In this document: positions 44,316 to 54,030 of the stretch, one piece after another
Position numbering within the stretch: position 1 is the stretch's first letter
Layout: each line of letters starts with the position of its first letter
DNA from: Pseudomonas sp. WN033
Lineage (GTDB): Bacteria > Pseudomonadota > Gammaproteobacteria > Pseudomonadales > Pseudomonadaceae
Length of the DNA: 64,000 bases
NCBI GenBank assembly: GCA_002287035.1
Contig: NSKG01000004.1
Coordinates: 1-64,000 of the forward strand
Direction of reading: 5' to 3'
The notes under the pieces: model-generated
The model's database searches: none
What the model was told of the DNA's origin: nothing
The model's input: only the letters and a program-made list of their open reading frames with translations
Program-made: the position numbers and the translations under genes

Positions 44316-44330
44316 TGTAGTAAAGCTACA
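44316..44330. promoter_or_regulatory. Palindromic operator 2 in the aceE-glnE gap
   Basis: TGTAGTAAAGCTACA is the same motif with one mismatch, centred 51 bases from operator 1. The two operators plus five A/T bases form a 19-base inverted repeat around AT-rich promoter-like DNA. Confidence 0.65.
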
Positions 44331-44416
44331 TTGTGACCGATCAGTTCTGTGTCTTCGGGCTTTTCCGAACGCCGTGCCCGTGGCAAGCTGAGTTAAGAGC
44401 ACAATAAGGATAGACC

Positions 44417-47371
44417 ATGGCGTTTTCTTCTCCTCTGCCGGTACCTGCGACATTGCAGGCGTTGACTGAACATCATCTGGATCAGTGGCGCAGCGCCCTG
44501 CAGTTGAACGAGCTGGAGTCCAGCCTGCCGGAACTGGATGATGAGTTCATGAATGCGCTGGTGCAGGTGCTGGCCGTGAGCGACTTTGTGGCCGAGCAAT
44601 TGCGCCGTGATCCCGCCATGGCTTGGCGGCTGCAAGAGGAGCGGCTGTTGTGGCGCAGTCTGCGCTCAGGTGAGATGGCCGAGCTGTTGGCTGTAGCGCT
44701 GGCCGGAGTCGAGTCTGAGGAGGAGCTGCTGAAAGCCTTGAGGCGCTTTCGTCAGACTCAGCAAGTGCGAATCATCTGGCGTGACCTGACCCGTCAGGCC
44801 AGTACCCAGGAAACTTGCCGCGATCTGTCGGATATGGCCGATGCCTGTATCGATCAGGCCTACCGTTGGTGCTATCAACAGGCTTGCAGCAGTTTCGGGA
44901 CGCCGCTCGGGTACAGTGGCGAGCCCCAGCATATGGTGATTCTGGGCATGGGCAAGCTGGGCGCTCAGGAACTCAACCTGTCTTCCGATATCGACCTGAT
45001 CTTTGCCTATCCCGAGGCCGGGGAAACCCAGGGCGGGCGTCGCAGCCTGTCCAATCAGGAATTTTTCATCCGGGTCGGGCAGCGGCTGATCAAGGCCCTG
45101 GATGCGCCGACTGTGGATGGTTTCGTGTTCCGGGTCGACATGCGTCTGCGCCCCTATGGTGACAGTGGTGCACTGGTATTCAGCTTCGATGCGCTGGAGC
45201 AGTATTACCAGAGCCAGGGGCGTGACTGGGAGCGCTACGCGATGATCAAGGCGCGGGTGGTCGGCGGTGATCAGGTGGCCGGGGCGGAACTGCTGGCCAT
45301 GCTCAAGCCGTTTGTCTATCGCCGCTATCTGGACTTCACCGCAATCGAAGCGCTGCGCAGCCTCAAGCAGATGATTCAACGTGAAGTGCAGCGCAAGGGC
45401 ATGCAGGACAACGTCAAGCTGGGCAGCGGGGGGATTCGCGAGATCGAGTTCATCGGCCAGGCGTTCCAGTTGATCCATGGCGGTCGCGATCGGGCCTTGC
45501 AGCAGCGGCCGATCCTGCCGGTGCTGGACATGCTGGCAACCAACAGCTACCTACCTGATAGCGCGGTGGATGAGCTCAAGGGGGCCTATCTGTTTCTGCG
45601 CGATACCGAACATGTGCTGCAAGCTATAGATGATCGTCAGACCCAGATGCTGCCGACCGATCCGCAAGGGCAGGAGCGGGTGGCCTGGGCCATGGGCTAT
45701 GAGGGCTGGGGCGAGTTTCGCCAGGCCCTGGAAAGCCAGCGCGAGCGGGTGGCCCGGCATTTTGCCAATGTGATCGCCGACCCGGATGAGGATGAAGAGG
45801 ATAGCTGCCCGTCCTGTGACAATCTGGCGCCGCTTTGGGAGGGACTGCTGGAGCCGGAGCAGGCTCATGAGTTGTTGGCGGGAGCAGGCTTTAAACAGCC
45901 GGAATCAGCCTGGCAACGGTTGCAGGGCTTGTTGCAGTCGGGGCGGGTGCGGGCTATGCAGAAGCTTGGGCGCGACCGGCTGGATGTATTCATGCCGCGG
46001 CTGCTGGCCATGGCCAGTGAGCAGGATGATCCCGATCTGGCACTGGAGCGGGTGCTGCCCTTGGTTGAGGCGGTGGCCCGGCGCTCAGCCTATTTGTTGC
46101 TGCTGACCGAGAACCCTGGAGCATTGCGTGAGTTGCTGGTGCTGTGCAGCGCCAGTCCGTGGGTCGCTGAGCAGATTACCCGCTATCCGGTGGTGCTCGA
46201 TGAATTGCTCAATGCCGGGCGGCTGTATCGGCCGCCAGAGCCGGATGAGTTGGTCGATGAGCTGCGCCAGCAACTGCTGCGCATTCCCGAGGATGACCTT
46301 GAGCAGCAGATGGAAACCCTGCGCTATTTCAAACGGGCCCATGTGTTGCGGGTGGCGGCGTCGGAAATCGCCGGTAGTCTGCCGCTGATGAAGGTCAGTG
46401 ATTACCTGACCTGGATTGCCGAGGCGATTTTGCAGCAGGTGCTGCAACTGGCCTGGCGCGAAATGAGTCTGCGCCATGGGGTGCCGCGGCGCGCCGATGG
46501 CTCGCCGTGCGAGCTGGATTTCATCATTGTTGGCTATGGCAAGGTTGGGGGGATCGAGCTGGGGCATGGTTCCGACCTGGATCTGGTGTTCATCCATGAC
46601 GGTGATCCACAGTCGGAGACCAATGGCGAGCGGCCAATCGATGGCAGCAAGTTCTACACCCGGCTGGGCCAGCGCATCATTCATATCCTGACCGCGCAAA
46701 CCACTTCTGGAGCATTGTATGAGGTCGATATGCGCCTGCGCCCATCGGGCAACTCCGGTTTGCTGGTGACTTCGCTTGCGGCCTTTGCCCGTTACCAGCG
46801 CGAGGAGGCCTGGACCTGGGAGCATCAGGCGCTGGTCCGGGCCCGGGTGCTGACCGGTTGCAAGCGTCTGGGCCATCGGTTTGACGAGTTGCGGGCCGAA
46901 GTACTGGGACGCCAGCGTGATGAACCTGGCCTGCGGGCCGAAGTCGGGCAGATGCGCCAGAAAATGCGGGATAACCTGGCAACCGCCGCTACTCGGGGCG
47001 GCTTTGATGTGTCGGCGTTCACGGCGGATGCGACCTTTAGTCTCAAGCATGATGCCGGAGGTATCGTCGATATCGAATTTATGGTGCAATATGCGGTTCT
47101 AGCCTGGTCGTGCCGGTACCCCGAGTTACTGCGCTATACCGATAACATCAGGATTCTCGATGGGTTGCGTGACGCCGGATTGATCCCCGGTGAGGACGTT
47201 CAGCGACTGCAGGAGGCTTACAAGGCCTACCGCGCGGCAGCCCATCGCCTGGCTTTGCAAAACCAGCCAGGCACAGTCAGCGGCGACCAGTTTCATGATT
47301 TCCGGCATGGAGTCATCAAGCTCTGGCAGCAACTGCTGCCCGACCAGCAGGCGGATAACCACTCTGCCTGA
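44417..47371 (+). CDS. glnE: Glutamine synthetase adenylyltransferase / adenylyl-removing enzyme
   Basis: GlnE controls glutamine synthetase by adding or removing AMP in response to nitrogen via PII. The 984-aa protein has two nucleotidyltransferase domains: GMGKLGAQELNLSSDIDLIF (about 177-196, adenylyl-removing side) and GYGKVGGIELGHGSDLDLVF (about 706-725, transferase side), each followed by a GlnD PII-uridylyltransferase-like helical domain. The length is normal. Confidence 0.97.
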   Translation: MAFSSPLPVPATLQALTEHHLDQWRSALQLNELESSLPELDDEFMNALVQVLAVSDFVAEQLRRDPAMAWRLQEERLLWRSLRSGEMAELLAVALAGVESEEELLKALRRFRQTQQVRIIWRDLTRQASTQETCRDLSDMADACIDQAYRWCYQQACSSFGTPLGYSGEPQHMVILGMGKLGAQELNLSSDIDLIFAYPEAGETQGGRRSLSNQEFFIRVGQRLIKALDAPTVDGFVFRVDMRLRPYGDSGALVFSFDALEQYYQSQGRDWERYAMIKARVVGGDQVAGAELLAMLKPFVYRRYLDFTAIEALRSLKQMIQREVQRKGMQDNVKLGSGGIREIEFIGQAFQLIHGGRDRALQQRPILPVLDMLATNSYLPDSAVDELKGAYLFLRDTEHVLQAIDDRQTQMLPTDPQGQERVAWAMGYEGWGEFRQALESQRERVARHFANVIADPDEDEEDSCPSCDNLAPLWEGLLEPEQAHELLAGAGFKQPESAWQRLQGLLQSGRVRAMQKLGRDRLDVFMPRLLAMASEQDDPDLALERVLPLVEAVARRSAYLLLLTENPGALRELLVLCSASPWVAEQITRYPVVLDELLNAGRLYRPPEPDELVDELRQQLLRIPEDDLEQQMETLRYFKRAHVLRVAASEIAGSLPLMKVSDYLTWIAEAILQQVLQLAWREMSLRHGVPRRADGSPCELDFIIVGYGKVGGIELGHGSDLDLVFIHDGDPQSETNGERPIDGSKFYTRLGQRIIHILTAQTTSGALYEVDMRLRPSGNSGLLVTSLAAFARYQREEAWTWEHQALVRARVLTGCKRLGHRFDELRAEVLGRQRDEPGLRAEVGQMRQKMRDNLATAATRGGFDVSAFTADATFSLKHDAGGIVDIEFMVQYAVLAWSCRYPELLRYTDNIRILDGLRDAGLIPGEDVQRLQEAYKAYRAAAHRLALQNQPGTVSGDQFHDFRHGVIKLWQQLLPDQQADNHSA

Positions 47372-47439
47372 ACTGGCGCGCTCAGGCAGACAATTGAAAT
47401 TTGAACGCACGTAAAGATTAGTGAATGGAGCTGGCTGCT

Positions 47440-48363
47440 ATGTCGATGGCCGATCGTGATGGTGTTATCTGGTTTGATGGTGAAATGGTGCCGTGGCGCG
47501 AGGCCAACGTGCATGTACTGACCCACTCGCTGCACTACGGCATGGGCGTGTTTGAAGGTGTACGCGCCTACAGCACTCCGGATGGCACAGCGATCTTCCG
47601 CTTGCAGGCTCATACTGACCGGCTGTTCGACTCGGCCCACATCATGGGCATGAAGATTCCGTTCACCAAGGAACAGCTCAACGAAGCCCAGCGTGCCGTG
47701 GTGCGCGAGAACAAGCTGGAAACCGCCTACATCCGCCCGCTGGTATTCTACGGATCGGAAGGCATGGGTATTCGCGCTGACAACCTCAAGGTGCATGTGG
47801 CTATCGCGGCCTGGCACTGGGGCGCCTACATGGGTGAGGAGGCGCTGGAGACTGGCATCAAGATCCGCACCAGCTCCTTCACCCGCCACCACGTCAACAT
47901 CACCATGACCCGGGCCAAGGCCAGCGGTGCCTACATGAACTCGATGCTGGCGTTGCAGGAAGCGGTTTCCGCCGGAGCCGACGAAGCGCTGCTGCTGGAT
48001 CCGGAAGGCTATGTGGCCGAGGGCTCGGGTGAGAACGTGTTCATCGTCAAAGGTGGCGTGATCTATACCCCGGAAGTGACTGCCTGCCTGAATGGCATCA
48101 CTCGTGGCACCGTACTGAGCCTGGCCAACGAGTTCGGCATTCCGGTCGTCGAGAAGCGCATCACCCGTGATGAAGTGTATATCGCTGATGAAGCCTTCTT
48201 CACTGGCACCGCTGCCGAAGTCACGCCGATTCGCGAGCTGGATGGCCGCCAGATTGGTGCCGGCCGCCGTGGCCCGGTAACCGAGAAACTGCAGAAAGCC
48301 TACTTCGATCTGGTCACCGGCAAAAGCGGAGCCCACGCCGAGTGGCGCACACTGGTCGGCTGA
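47440..48363 (+). CDS. ilvE: Branched-chain amino acid aminotransferase
   Basis: IlvE transfers amino groups for Leu, Ile and Val (fold type IV). I chose ATG 47440, nine bases after GGAG, giving 307 aa starting MSMADRDGVIWFDGE; ATG 47425 lies at the site itself. Motifs are LHYGMGVFEGVRAY (about 31-44), the PLP Lys in TMTRAKASGAYMNSM (about 155), and EGSGENVFIV (about 191). Its place upstream of waaF is as in P. aeruginosa. Confidence 0.96.
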   Translation: MSMADRDGVIWFDGEMVPWREANVHVLTHSLHYGMGVFEGVRAYSTPDGTAIFRLQAHTDRLFDSAHIMGMKIPFTKEQLNEAQRAVVRENKLETAYIRPLVFYGSEGMGIRADNLKVHVAIAAWHWGAYMGEEALETGIKIRTSSFTRHHVNITMTRAKASGAYMNSMLALQEAVSAGADEALLLDPEGYVAEGSGENVFIVKGGVIYTPEVTACLNGITRGTVLSLANEFGIPVVEKRITRDEVYIADEAFFTGTAAEVTPIRELDGRQIGAGRRGPVTEKLQKAYFDLVTGKSGAHAEWRTLVG

Positions 48364-48365
48364 AA

Positions 48366-48425
48366 CTAGCTGAAGGTCACAAGCTGAACGCTGGGGGCTG
48401 TGCTTCCAGCTTCAGCTTCCAGCCT
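48366..48425 (+). repeat. Imperfect inverted repeat between ilvE and waaF
   Basis: AAGCTGAACGCTGG (48381-48394) can pair with CCAGCTTCAGCTT (48406-48418), with AGCTGAAG just before. It may act as an ilvE terminator or be a dispersed Pseudomonas repeat; a T tract is missing. Confidence 0.5.
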
Positions 48426-48439
48426 CTAAGCGGCTTTAT

Positions 48440-49486
48440 ATGAAGATCCTGATTATTGGTCCCAGTTGGGTAGGCGACATGGTGATGGCGCAGACGCTGT
48501 TTGTCTGCCTCAAGCAGCGCCATGGCGAGCAGTGCCTGATCGATGTACTGGCGCCAGAGTGGAGCCGGCCGATTCTCGAGCGGATGCCCGAGGTCAACCA
48601 GGCGCTGAGCTTTCCGCTCGGCCACGGGGTACTGGAGCTGGCGACCCGCAAGAAGATCGGCAAGTCCCTTGCTGGTCAATATGATCAGGCGATTCTGCTA
48701 CCCAACTCGCTGAAGTCGGCCCTGGTGCCGTATTTCGCCAACATTCCCAAGCGTACCGGCTGGCGCGGCGAGATGCGTTACCGGTTGCTCAACGATATCC
48801 GCAAGCTCGACAAGCAGCAGTACCCGCTGATGATCGAGCGCTTCATGGCGCTGGCCTTTGAGCCAGGTGCAGCTCTGCCCAAACCTTACCCACGCCCGCA
48901 ACTGCGGATTGAGCCAGCCAGTCGCGCGGCGGCATTGGTCCGGTTCGGCCTGGAGCTGGATCGCCCGGTGCTGGCGCTGTGCCCAGGCGCCGAGTTTGGT
49001 GAGGCCAAACGCTGGCCGAGCGAACACTATGCCGAGGTCGCGGACGCCAAGGTCCGCATGGGCTGGCAGGTTTGGCTGTTCGGTTCAAAGAACGATCATG
49101 CTGTGGCCGAGGATATTCGCAGCCGGCTGATTCCCGGGCTGCGTGAGGAGTCGGTCAACCTCTGTGGTGAAACTAGTCTGGCCGAAGCTATTGATCTGCT
49201 GTCCTGCGCGACTGCTGTGGTCAGTAACGATTCCGGGCTGATGCATGTTGCCGCCGCGTTGGACCGACCATTGGTGTCGGTTTACGGCTCGACTTCGCCA
49301 CAATTCACCCCGCCGCTGGCTGAACAAGTGGAAATCGTGCGCCTGGGGCTGGAATGCAGCCCCTGCTTTGACCGGACCTGCCGCTACGGTCATTACAACT
49401 GTCTGCGTGAACTGCCGCCGCAACAGGTTATAGACGCGCTGGATCGTCTGGTAGGTGATCCGCTGGCCGATCCGCTGGATGCCTGA
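48440..49486 (+). CDS. waaF: LPS heptosyltransferase II
   Basis: WaaF adds the second heptose to the LPS inner core (GT9 family). The 348-aa product begins MKILIIGPSWVGDMVMAQTL. The C-terminal GT9 nucleotide-sugar site is LCPGAEFGEAKRWP (about 175-188), with NDSGLMHVAAALDRPLVSVYG (about 262-282). It is the first of the long LPS core cluster; waaC follows directly. Confidence 0.95.
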   Translation: MKILIIGPSWVGDMVMAQTLFVCLKQRHGEQCLIDVLAPEWSRPILERMPEVNQALSFPLGHGVLELATRKKIGKSLAGQYDQAILLPNSLKSALVPYFANIPKRTGWRGEMRYRLLNDIRKLDKQQYPLMIERFMALAFEPGAALPKPYPRPQLRIEPASRAAALVRFGLELDRPVLALCPGAEFGEAKRWPSEHYAEVADAKVRMGWQVWLFGSKNDHAVAEDIRSRLIPGLREESVNLCGETSLAEAIDLLSCATAVVSNDSGLMHVAAALDRPLVSVYGSTSPQFTPPLAEQVEIVRLGLECSPCFDRTCRYGHYNCLRELPPQQVIDALDRLVGDPLADPLDA

Positions 49487-49489
49487 TTG

Positions 49490-50551
49490 ATGCGTGTGCT
49501 ACTGATTAAGACCTCCTCCATGGGGGATGTCATCCATACTCTGCCGGCACTGACCGACGCCCAGCGGGCGATTCCCGGTATTGCCTTTGACTGGGTGGTT
49601 GAGGAAGGCTTTGCCGAAATCCCCGCCTGGCACCCGGCGGTGGCCGAGGTCATACCGGTCGCGATTCGCCGCTGGCGCAAGAGCCCGCTGAAAACCTGGC
49701 GCAGTGGCGAGTGGGCACGCTTTAAACAGCGTCTGGCCGGCCAGCGCTATGATCTGGTGATCGATGCCCAGGGTCTGCTGAAAAGCGCCTGGCTGACCCG
49801 CTACGCCCAAGCCCCGGTGGTGGGGCTGGATCGCCAGTCGGCGCGTGAACCATGGGCCAGCCGGTTTTATCAGGAAAAAAAATCAGTAGCCTGGGGGCAG
49901 CATGCGGTCGAGCGAGTGCGCCAACTGTTTGCCCTGGCGCTGGGCTATCCGTTGCCGGACGGCGTTGGTGATTACGGCCTGAACCGGGCCCGATTGGCTG
50001 GTGAGCCGCAGGGTGAGCCTTATCTGTTGTTCCTGCACGGCACGACCTGGGTTACCAAACATTGGCCTGAGCTGTATTGGCGGCAGTTGGCCGAGCAGGC
50101 CGTCGCGGCCGGCTGGCAGATACGCCTGCCGTGGGGCAATGACCAGGAAAATGCTCGGGCCGAACGCATCGCCGCCGGTTTGCCAGGCGTGTTGGTACTG
50201 CCGCGACTGAACCTTGCGGGGGTTGCCCGGGTACTGGCTGGCGCCAGTGCCTGTGTGGCCGTGGATACTGGACTGGGGCACCTGGCCGCCGCGCTTGATG
50301 TGCCGACCCTGTCCTTGTTCGGTCCGACCAATCCGGGCTTTACCGGTGCTTACGGTGCCAGCCAGCAACACCTGGCCAGCGATTTTACCTGTGCGCCCTG
50401 CCTGAAGAAAACCTGCAGCTACCAGCCAACCGCCGACGACAAGACCCGGTTCGACCTGACGCGGGAACAGCCGCTATGCTTTACCCGGCTCGCGCCGGAA
50501 ACCGTTATGCGCCGTCTGCTCGAACTGTTGGCGAACAAGGAATCTCTCTGA
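49490..50551 (+). CDS. waaC: LPS heptosyltransferase I
   Basis: WaaC adds the first heptose to Kdo. The ATG at 49490, three bases after the waaF stop, gives 353 aa starting MRVLLIKTSSMGDVIHTLPA. The GT9 C-terminal segment VAVDTGLGHLAAALDVPTLS (about 259-278) is clear. Its stop overlaps the waaG start (TGATG), so translation is coupled. Confidence 0.95.
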   Translation: MRVLLIKTSSMGDVIHTLPALTDAQRAIPGIAFDWVVEEGFAEIPAWHPAVAEVIPVAIRRWRKSPLKTWRSGEWARFKQRLAGQRYDLVIDAQGLLKSAWLTRYAQAPVVGLDRQSAREPWASRFYQEKKSVAWGQHAVERVRQLFALALGYPLPDGVGDYGLNRARLAGEPQGEPYLLFLHGTTWVTKHWPELYWRQLAEQAVAAGWQIRLPWGNDQENARAERIAAGLPGVLVLPRLNLAGVARVLAGASACVAVDTGLGHLAAALDVPTLSLFGPTNPGFTGAYGASQQHLASDFTCAPCLKKTCSYQPTADDKTRFDLTREQPLCFTRLAPETVMRRLLELLANKESL

Positions 50552-51684
50552 TGCAACTGGCTTTTCTACTTTACAAGTACTTTCCCTTCGGCGGTTTGCA
50601 GCGTGACTTTGTCCGGATCGCCCAGGAATGCCAGCAGCGTGGGCACAGTATTCGTGTCTATACCCTGAGCTGGGAAGGAGAGGTGCCCGAAGGCTTTGAG
50701 CTGGTCAAGGTGCCGGTCAGGTCGCTGCTCAATCATCGCCGTTATGCCAAGTTTACCCGTTGGGTTCAGGCGGATATGCGCCAGCGGCCGGTAGATCGGG
50801 TGGTTGGTTTCAACAAGATGCCGGGACTGGATGTGTATTACGCTGCCGATCCTTGCTATGAGGACAAGGCACGCCATCTGCGTAAAGCGATGTATCGCTA
50901 CAGTCCGCGTTACCGGCATTTCTCTGCCTACGAACGGGCGGTATTCGATCCGCAGGGCAAGACTGAACTCTTGATGATCTCGGCTACTCAGCAGGAGTTG
51001 TTCAAGCGCTACTATGCAACCCCCGCCCAGCGCTTTCATTTACTGCCGCCGGGGATCTCGCCCGATCGCCGCGCGCCGGCTAATGCGGAGCACTTGCGCC
51101 AACTGGCGCGCGAGCGCCTGGGGCAGGAGTTCGACCTGCCAGCCGATGGCTTGTTGCTGGTACAAATCGGTTCAGATTTTTATCGCAAGGGTCTGGATCG
51201 CAGTATCCAGGCCTTGGCTGCTTTGCCTGAAGCGCTGCGTGCGCGTACTCGCCTGGTGGCGCTGGGGGCCGATGATCCAGCCAAAATGCAAGCGTTGGCC
51301 GACCAGCATGGCGTTGGCAGGCAGGTGTTCATGCCCGGTGGTCGTAACGATGTGCCGGACTTTCTGCTGGCATCCGATCTGCTGCTGCATCCGGCTCGTC
51401 ATGAGAATACCGGTACCGTGCTGCTGGAAGCGCTGGTTGCCGGATTACCACTGCTGGTGACCGAAGTCTGTGGCTATGCCCATCATGTTCTGGATGCCGA
51501 CTGTGGCCTGGTGGCGCCTGAGCCCTTCGATCAGGCCGGCTTCAATAGCCAACTGGCGATGATGCTGGGCGATGATGCTGCCAGGGCCCGCTGGCAGGCC
51601 AATGCACTGCGCTATGCCGGGGAACAGGATCTTTACAGCATGCCGCAGAAGGCGGCTGACGTCATCGTTGGGGCTGCCGTCTGA
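50551..51684 (+). CDS. waaG: LPS core glucosyltransferase (GT4)
   Basis: WaaG adds the first hexose to heptose II. The ATG at 50551 overlaps the waaC stop and gives 377 aa, starting MQLAFLLYKYFPFGGLQRDF, the usual WaaG opening. The GT4 donor site includes IGSDFYRKGLDRSI (about 208-221) and the EX7E-type HPARHENTGTVLLEAL (about 282-297). It overlaps the waaP start by one base. Confidence 0.95.
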   Translation: MQLAFLLYKYFPFGGLQRDFVRIAQECQQRGHSIRVYTLSWEGEVPEGFELVKVPVRSLLNHRRYAKFTRWVQADMRQRPVDRVVGFNKMPGLDVYYAADPCYEDKARHLRKAMYRYSPRYRHFSAYERAVFDPQGKTELLMISATQQELFKRYYATPAQRFHLLPPGISPDRRAPANAEHLRQLARERLGQEFDLPADGLLLVQIGSDFYRKGLDRSIQALAALPEALRARTRLVALGADDPAKMQALADQHGVGRQVFMPGGRNDVPDFLLASDLLLHPARHENTGTVLLEALVAGLPLLVTEVCGYAHHVLDADCGLVAPEPFDQAGFNSQLAMMLGDDAARARWQANALRYAGEQDLYSMPQKAADVIVGAAV

Positions 51685-52520
51685 TGCCCAGGCCGCTGAA
51701 GCCCGGCACGCTGGTTCTGCACGAACCGTTCGCGCGGCTCTGGGCCGACAAGGACCCCTTTGTCGAAGTCGAAGCTCTGGATGGCGAGGTTTTTCGTGCT
51801 CTGGAAGGCCGGCGTACCCTGTGTACCCGGGTCGAAGGTGACGACTATTTCGTCAAGATTCATCGCGGCATTGGTTGGGCCGAAATCGCCAAGAACCTGT
51901 TGCTGCTGAAAAAACCGGTGCTAGGCGCGGCTCAGGAATGGCGGGCGATTGAGGCGCTGACCCGGGCCGGGGTCGCTACGATGACCGCAGTGGCCTTTGG
52001 TGAACGCGGCGCCAACCCGGCGCGCCAGCACTCGTTCATCATTACTCAGGCCCTGACCCCTACCGTCAGCCTGGAGGATTTTTGCCGGGACTGGCCCACT
52101 AACCCGCCGTCGCCAGCGCTCAAGCGTGCGCTGATCGCCAGGGTGGCGGATATGGTGGGACGCATGCACAGGGCTGGAATCAACCATAGAGATTGTTATC
52201 TAGTGCATTTTCTTTTGCATACCGAGCCGGTGCCAGCGCCGGACTGCCTGCGGGTTTCGCTGATCGACCTGCACCGTGCGCAAATTCGTGATCGGGTGCC
52301 CGAGCGCTGGCGCAACAAGGATCTGGCAGCGCTGTATTTCTCCGCCCTGCAAATTGGTCTGACCCGGCGCGACAAGCTGCGCTTTCTACGCTTGTACTTT
52401 CAGCGCCCCTTGCGTGAGGTCCTGAACTCCGAGGCTGTGCTGTTGCGCTGGCTGGAAAAGCGTGCCGACAAGCTGCTGGATCGCTGGTACCGACGTTTTG
52501 CTCCAGGTGTCGGACAATGA
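51684..52520 (+). CDS. waaP: LPS core heptose I kinase
   Basis: WaaP phosphorylates heptose I, which is essential for outer membrane stability in Pseudomonas. The 278-aa protein has a kinase fold with Lys in DYFVKIHRGIGW (about 57), the catalytic loop NHRDCYLVHFLLH (about 167-179) and the metal Asp in VSLIDLHRAQ (about 196). It overlaps the next gene by four bases. Confidence 0.95.
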   Translation: MPRPLKPGTLVLHEPFARLWADKDPFVEVEALDGEVFRALEGRRTLCTRVEGDDYFVKIHRGIGWAEIAKNLLLLKKPVLGAAQEWRAIEALTRAGVATMTAVAFGERGANPARQHSFIITQALTPTVSLEDFCRDWPTNPPSPALKRALIARVADMVGRMHRAGINHRDCYLVHFLLHTEPVPAPDCLRVSLIDLHRAQIRDRVPERWRNKDLAALYFSALQIGLTRRDKLRFLRLYFQRPLREVLNSEAVLLRWLEKRADKLLDRWYRRFAPGVGQ

Positions 52521-53257
52521 TCAAGTGGACGCTCAACCCGGAATACGCAACCGGGCACAGTGGTCTGGCGTTTGCCGATCTGGATAGCGTGTTTGCGCTG
52601 GAGGGCGAGTTTATTACCCGCGACCCGCTGAGCACGGTACACCGGGTATGGGTTGGTGACCGGCATTACTACCTCAAGCGTTATCATGCTGCAGGCAAGC
52701 ATCTGCGCCGTTATCTGGGCCGGCCACGCGTGGTTGCCGAGTGGGAGAACCTGCTCAGCTTCAAGGCTTGGGGGATTCCGGCGGCGACTGTCGTGGGCTT
52801 TGGCATGGAGCGGCGAGCGGGGCTGTTCGTGCGTGGCGCCATGATTACCGAGGCGCTGGACAATACCACGGACCTGGCTCGACTGGCCGAACAGCAGGCC
52901 GACTGCTTTAAGGACCCGGTATGGGTGCGCAGCGTCTGTCATCAAGTTGCCCATGCTGCGCGGATGATGCATGACCAGCGCTTTGTGCATAACGACTTCA
53001 AGTGGCGCAATATTCTGGTTGACCCCAAGGCGCGGGTATACCTGATCGATTGTCCTGCTGGTGCATTCTGGTGGGGACCGATGCTGCGTTACCGAATCAT
53101 CAAGGACCTGGCTTGCCTGGACAAGCTGGGCAAGCTGCATTTTACGCGCAGCCAGCGTTTGCGCTTTTATCGTGATTACAGTGGCAAACAACGGCTGGAC
53201 GCCGCCGACAAGCGTTTTATTCGTCGGGTGCTGAAATTCTTTGAGGGACGCGAATGA
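52517..53257 (+). CDS. LPS kinase InaA-family protein (PA5008-like)
   Basis: This is a predicted sugar kinase of the core. In the 246-aa product, HYYLKRYHAAGK (about 52-63) holds the ATP Lys, and the catalytic loop is FVHNDFKWRNILVD (about 155-168), then YLIDCPAG with the metal Asp. The key residues appear intact. It lies in the middle of a run of four overlapping kinase-like genes. Confidence 0.9.
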   Translation: MIKWTLNPEYATGHSGLAFADLDSVFALEGEFITRDPLSTVHRVWVGDRHYYLKRYHAAGKHLRRYLGRPRVVAEWENLLSFKAWGIPAATVVGFGMERRAGLFVRGAMITEALDNTTDLARLAEQQADCFKDPVWVRSVCHQVAHAARMMHDQRFVHNDFKWRNILVDPKARVYLIDCPAGAFWWGPMLRYRIIKDLACLDKLGKLHFTRSQRLRFYRDYSGKQRLDAADKRFIRRVLKFFEGRE

Positions 53258-54030
53258 GCGCTTTGCCTTTTATTGCGGTAAATGCCCGGGATATTTTGGC
53301 CCGTCATGGTCTGGATACGTTTCAGGCGCTGTGGGAGCTGAAGCTGGATGCGATCGATGAGCCCAATGTCAATCGCGGTGGCTGGAGCAGTGTTTACCGC
53401 CTGGAGCTGGAGGGCGCTGATGGCCAGCTGCAGAGCTTTTATCTCAAGCGTCAGGACAATCATCTGACCCGTAGCCTCCAGGCCCCATGGGGTGAGCCTA
53501 CCTTTGCCCGTGAGTTTCGCTACATTCAGGCCTACGCCCGGCATGGTGTGCCGGCGCTCGAAGCAGCGTTTTATGCCGAGCGGCGTGAGCCGGGACATCG
53601 CCAGGCCATTCTGCTGACCCGGGCGCTGGATGGTTATCAGGATGCCGACGACTGGTATCAGCGCTGGCCAACCTTGGGCTGGGCGGCCAGGCACGATCTG
53701 GTGGTGGCGACCGGGGCTTTGGTGCGGGCGCTGCATAATGCCGGAATGGTGCACAACTGCTTGTATTTCAAGCATATTTTTCTGAAAGTCGATGGAGATG
53801 GCGCCGGTGCGCGGTTGATTGATCTGGAAAAGACCCGCCGGGCCTGGCGTGGTCAGCGAGACTTCGTTGCCGATCTGGAAACCCTGTTGCGGCGCAGTGC
53901 GCCACTGCCGCGGACGCAACGGTTGCGTTTCATACTGGCCTATACCGGCAAGAACAGGGTCGATGCCGAGGTTCGTCAGTTGATCGCTGACATCGCACGC
54001 AAGCATCAGCGCAAGGAGCGGCGGCGGTGA
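53254..54030 (+). CDS. LPS kinase-like protein (PA5007-like), altered active site
   Basis: The 258-aa product shares the InaA/WaaP fold: SFYLKRQDNHLTRS (about 66-79), then the catalytic-loop region VHNCLYFKHIFLKVDG (about 165-180) and LIDLEKTRR (about 188-196). Where active relatives have His-Arg-Asp or His-Asn-Asp, this one has His-Asn-Cys, so the catalytic Asp is not at the expected place. The metal Asp (LIDLE) is kept. It may use another residue or may be a partner subunit. The role in core phosphorylation is inferred from context. Confidence 0.85.
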   Translation: MSALPFIAVNARDILARHGLDTFQALWELKLDAIDEPNVNRGGWSSVYRLELEGADGQLQSFYLKRQDNHLTRSLQAPWGEPTFAREFRYIQAYARHGVPALEAAFYAERREPGHRQAILLTRALDGYQDADDWYQRWPTLGWAARHDLVVATGALVRALHNAGMVHNCLYFKHIFLKVDGDGAGARLIDLEKTRRAWRGQRDFVADLETLLRRSAPLPRTQRLRFILAYTGKNRVDAEVRQLIADIARKHQRKERRR

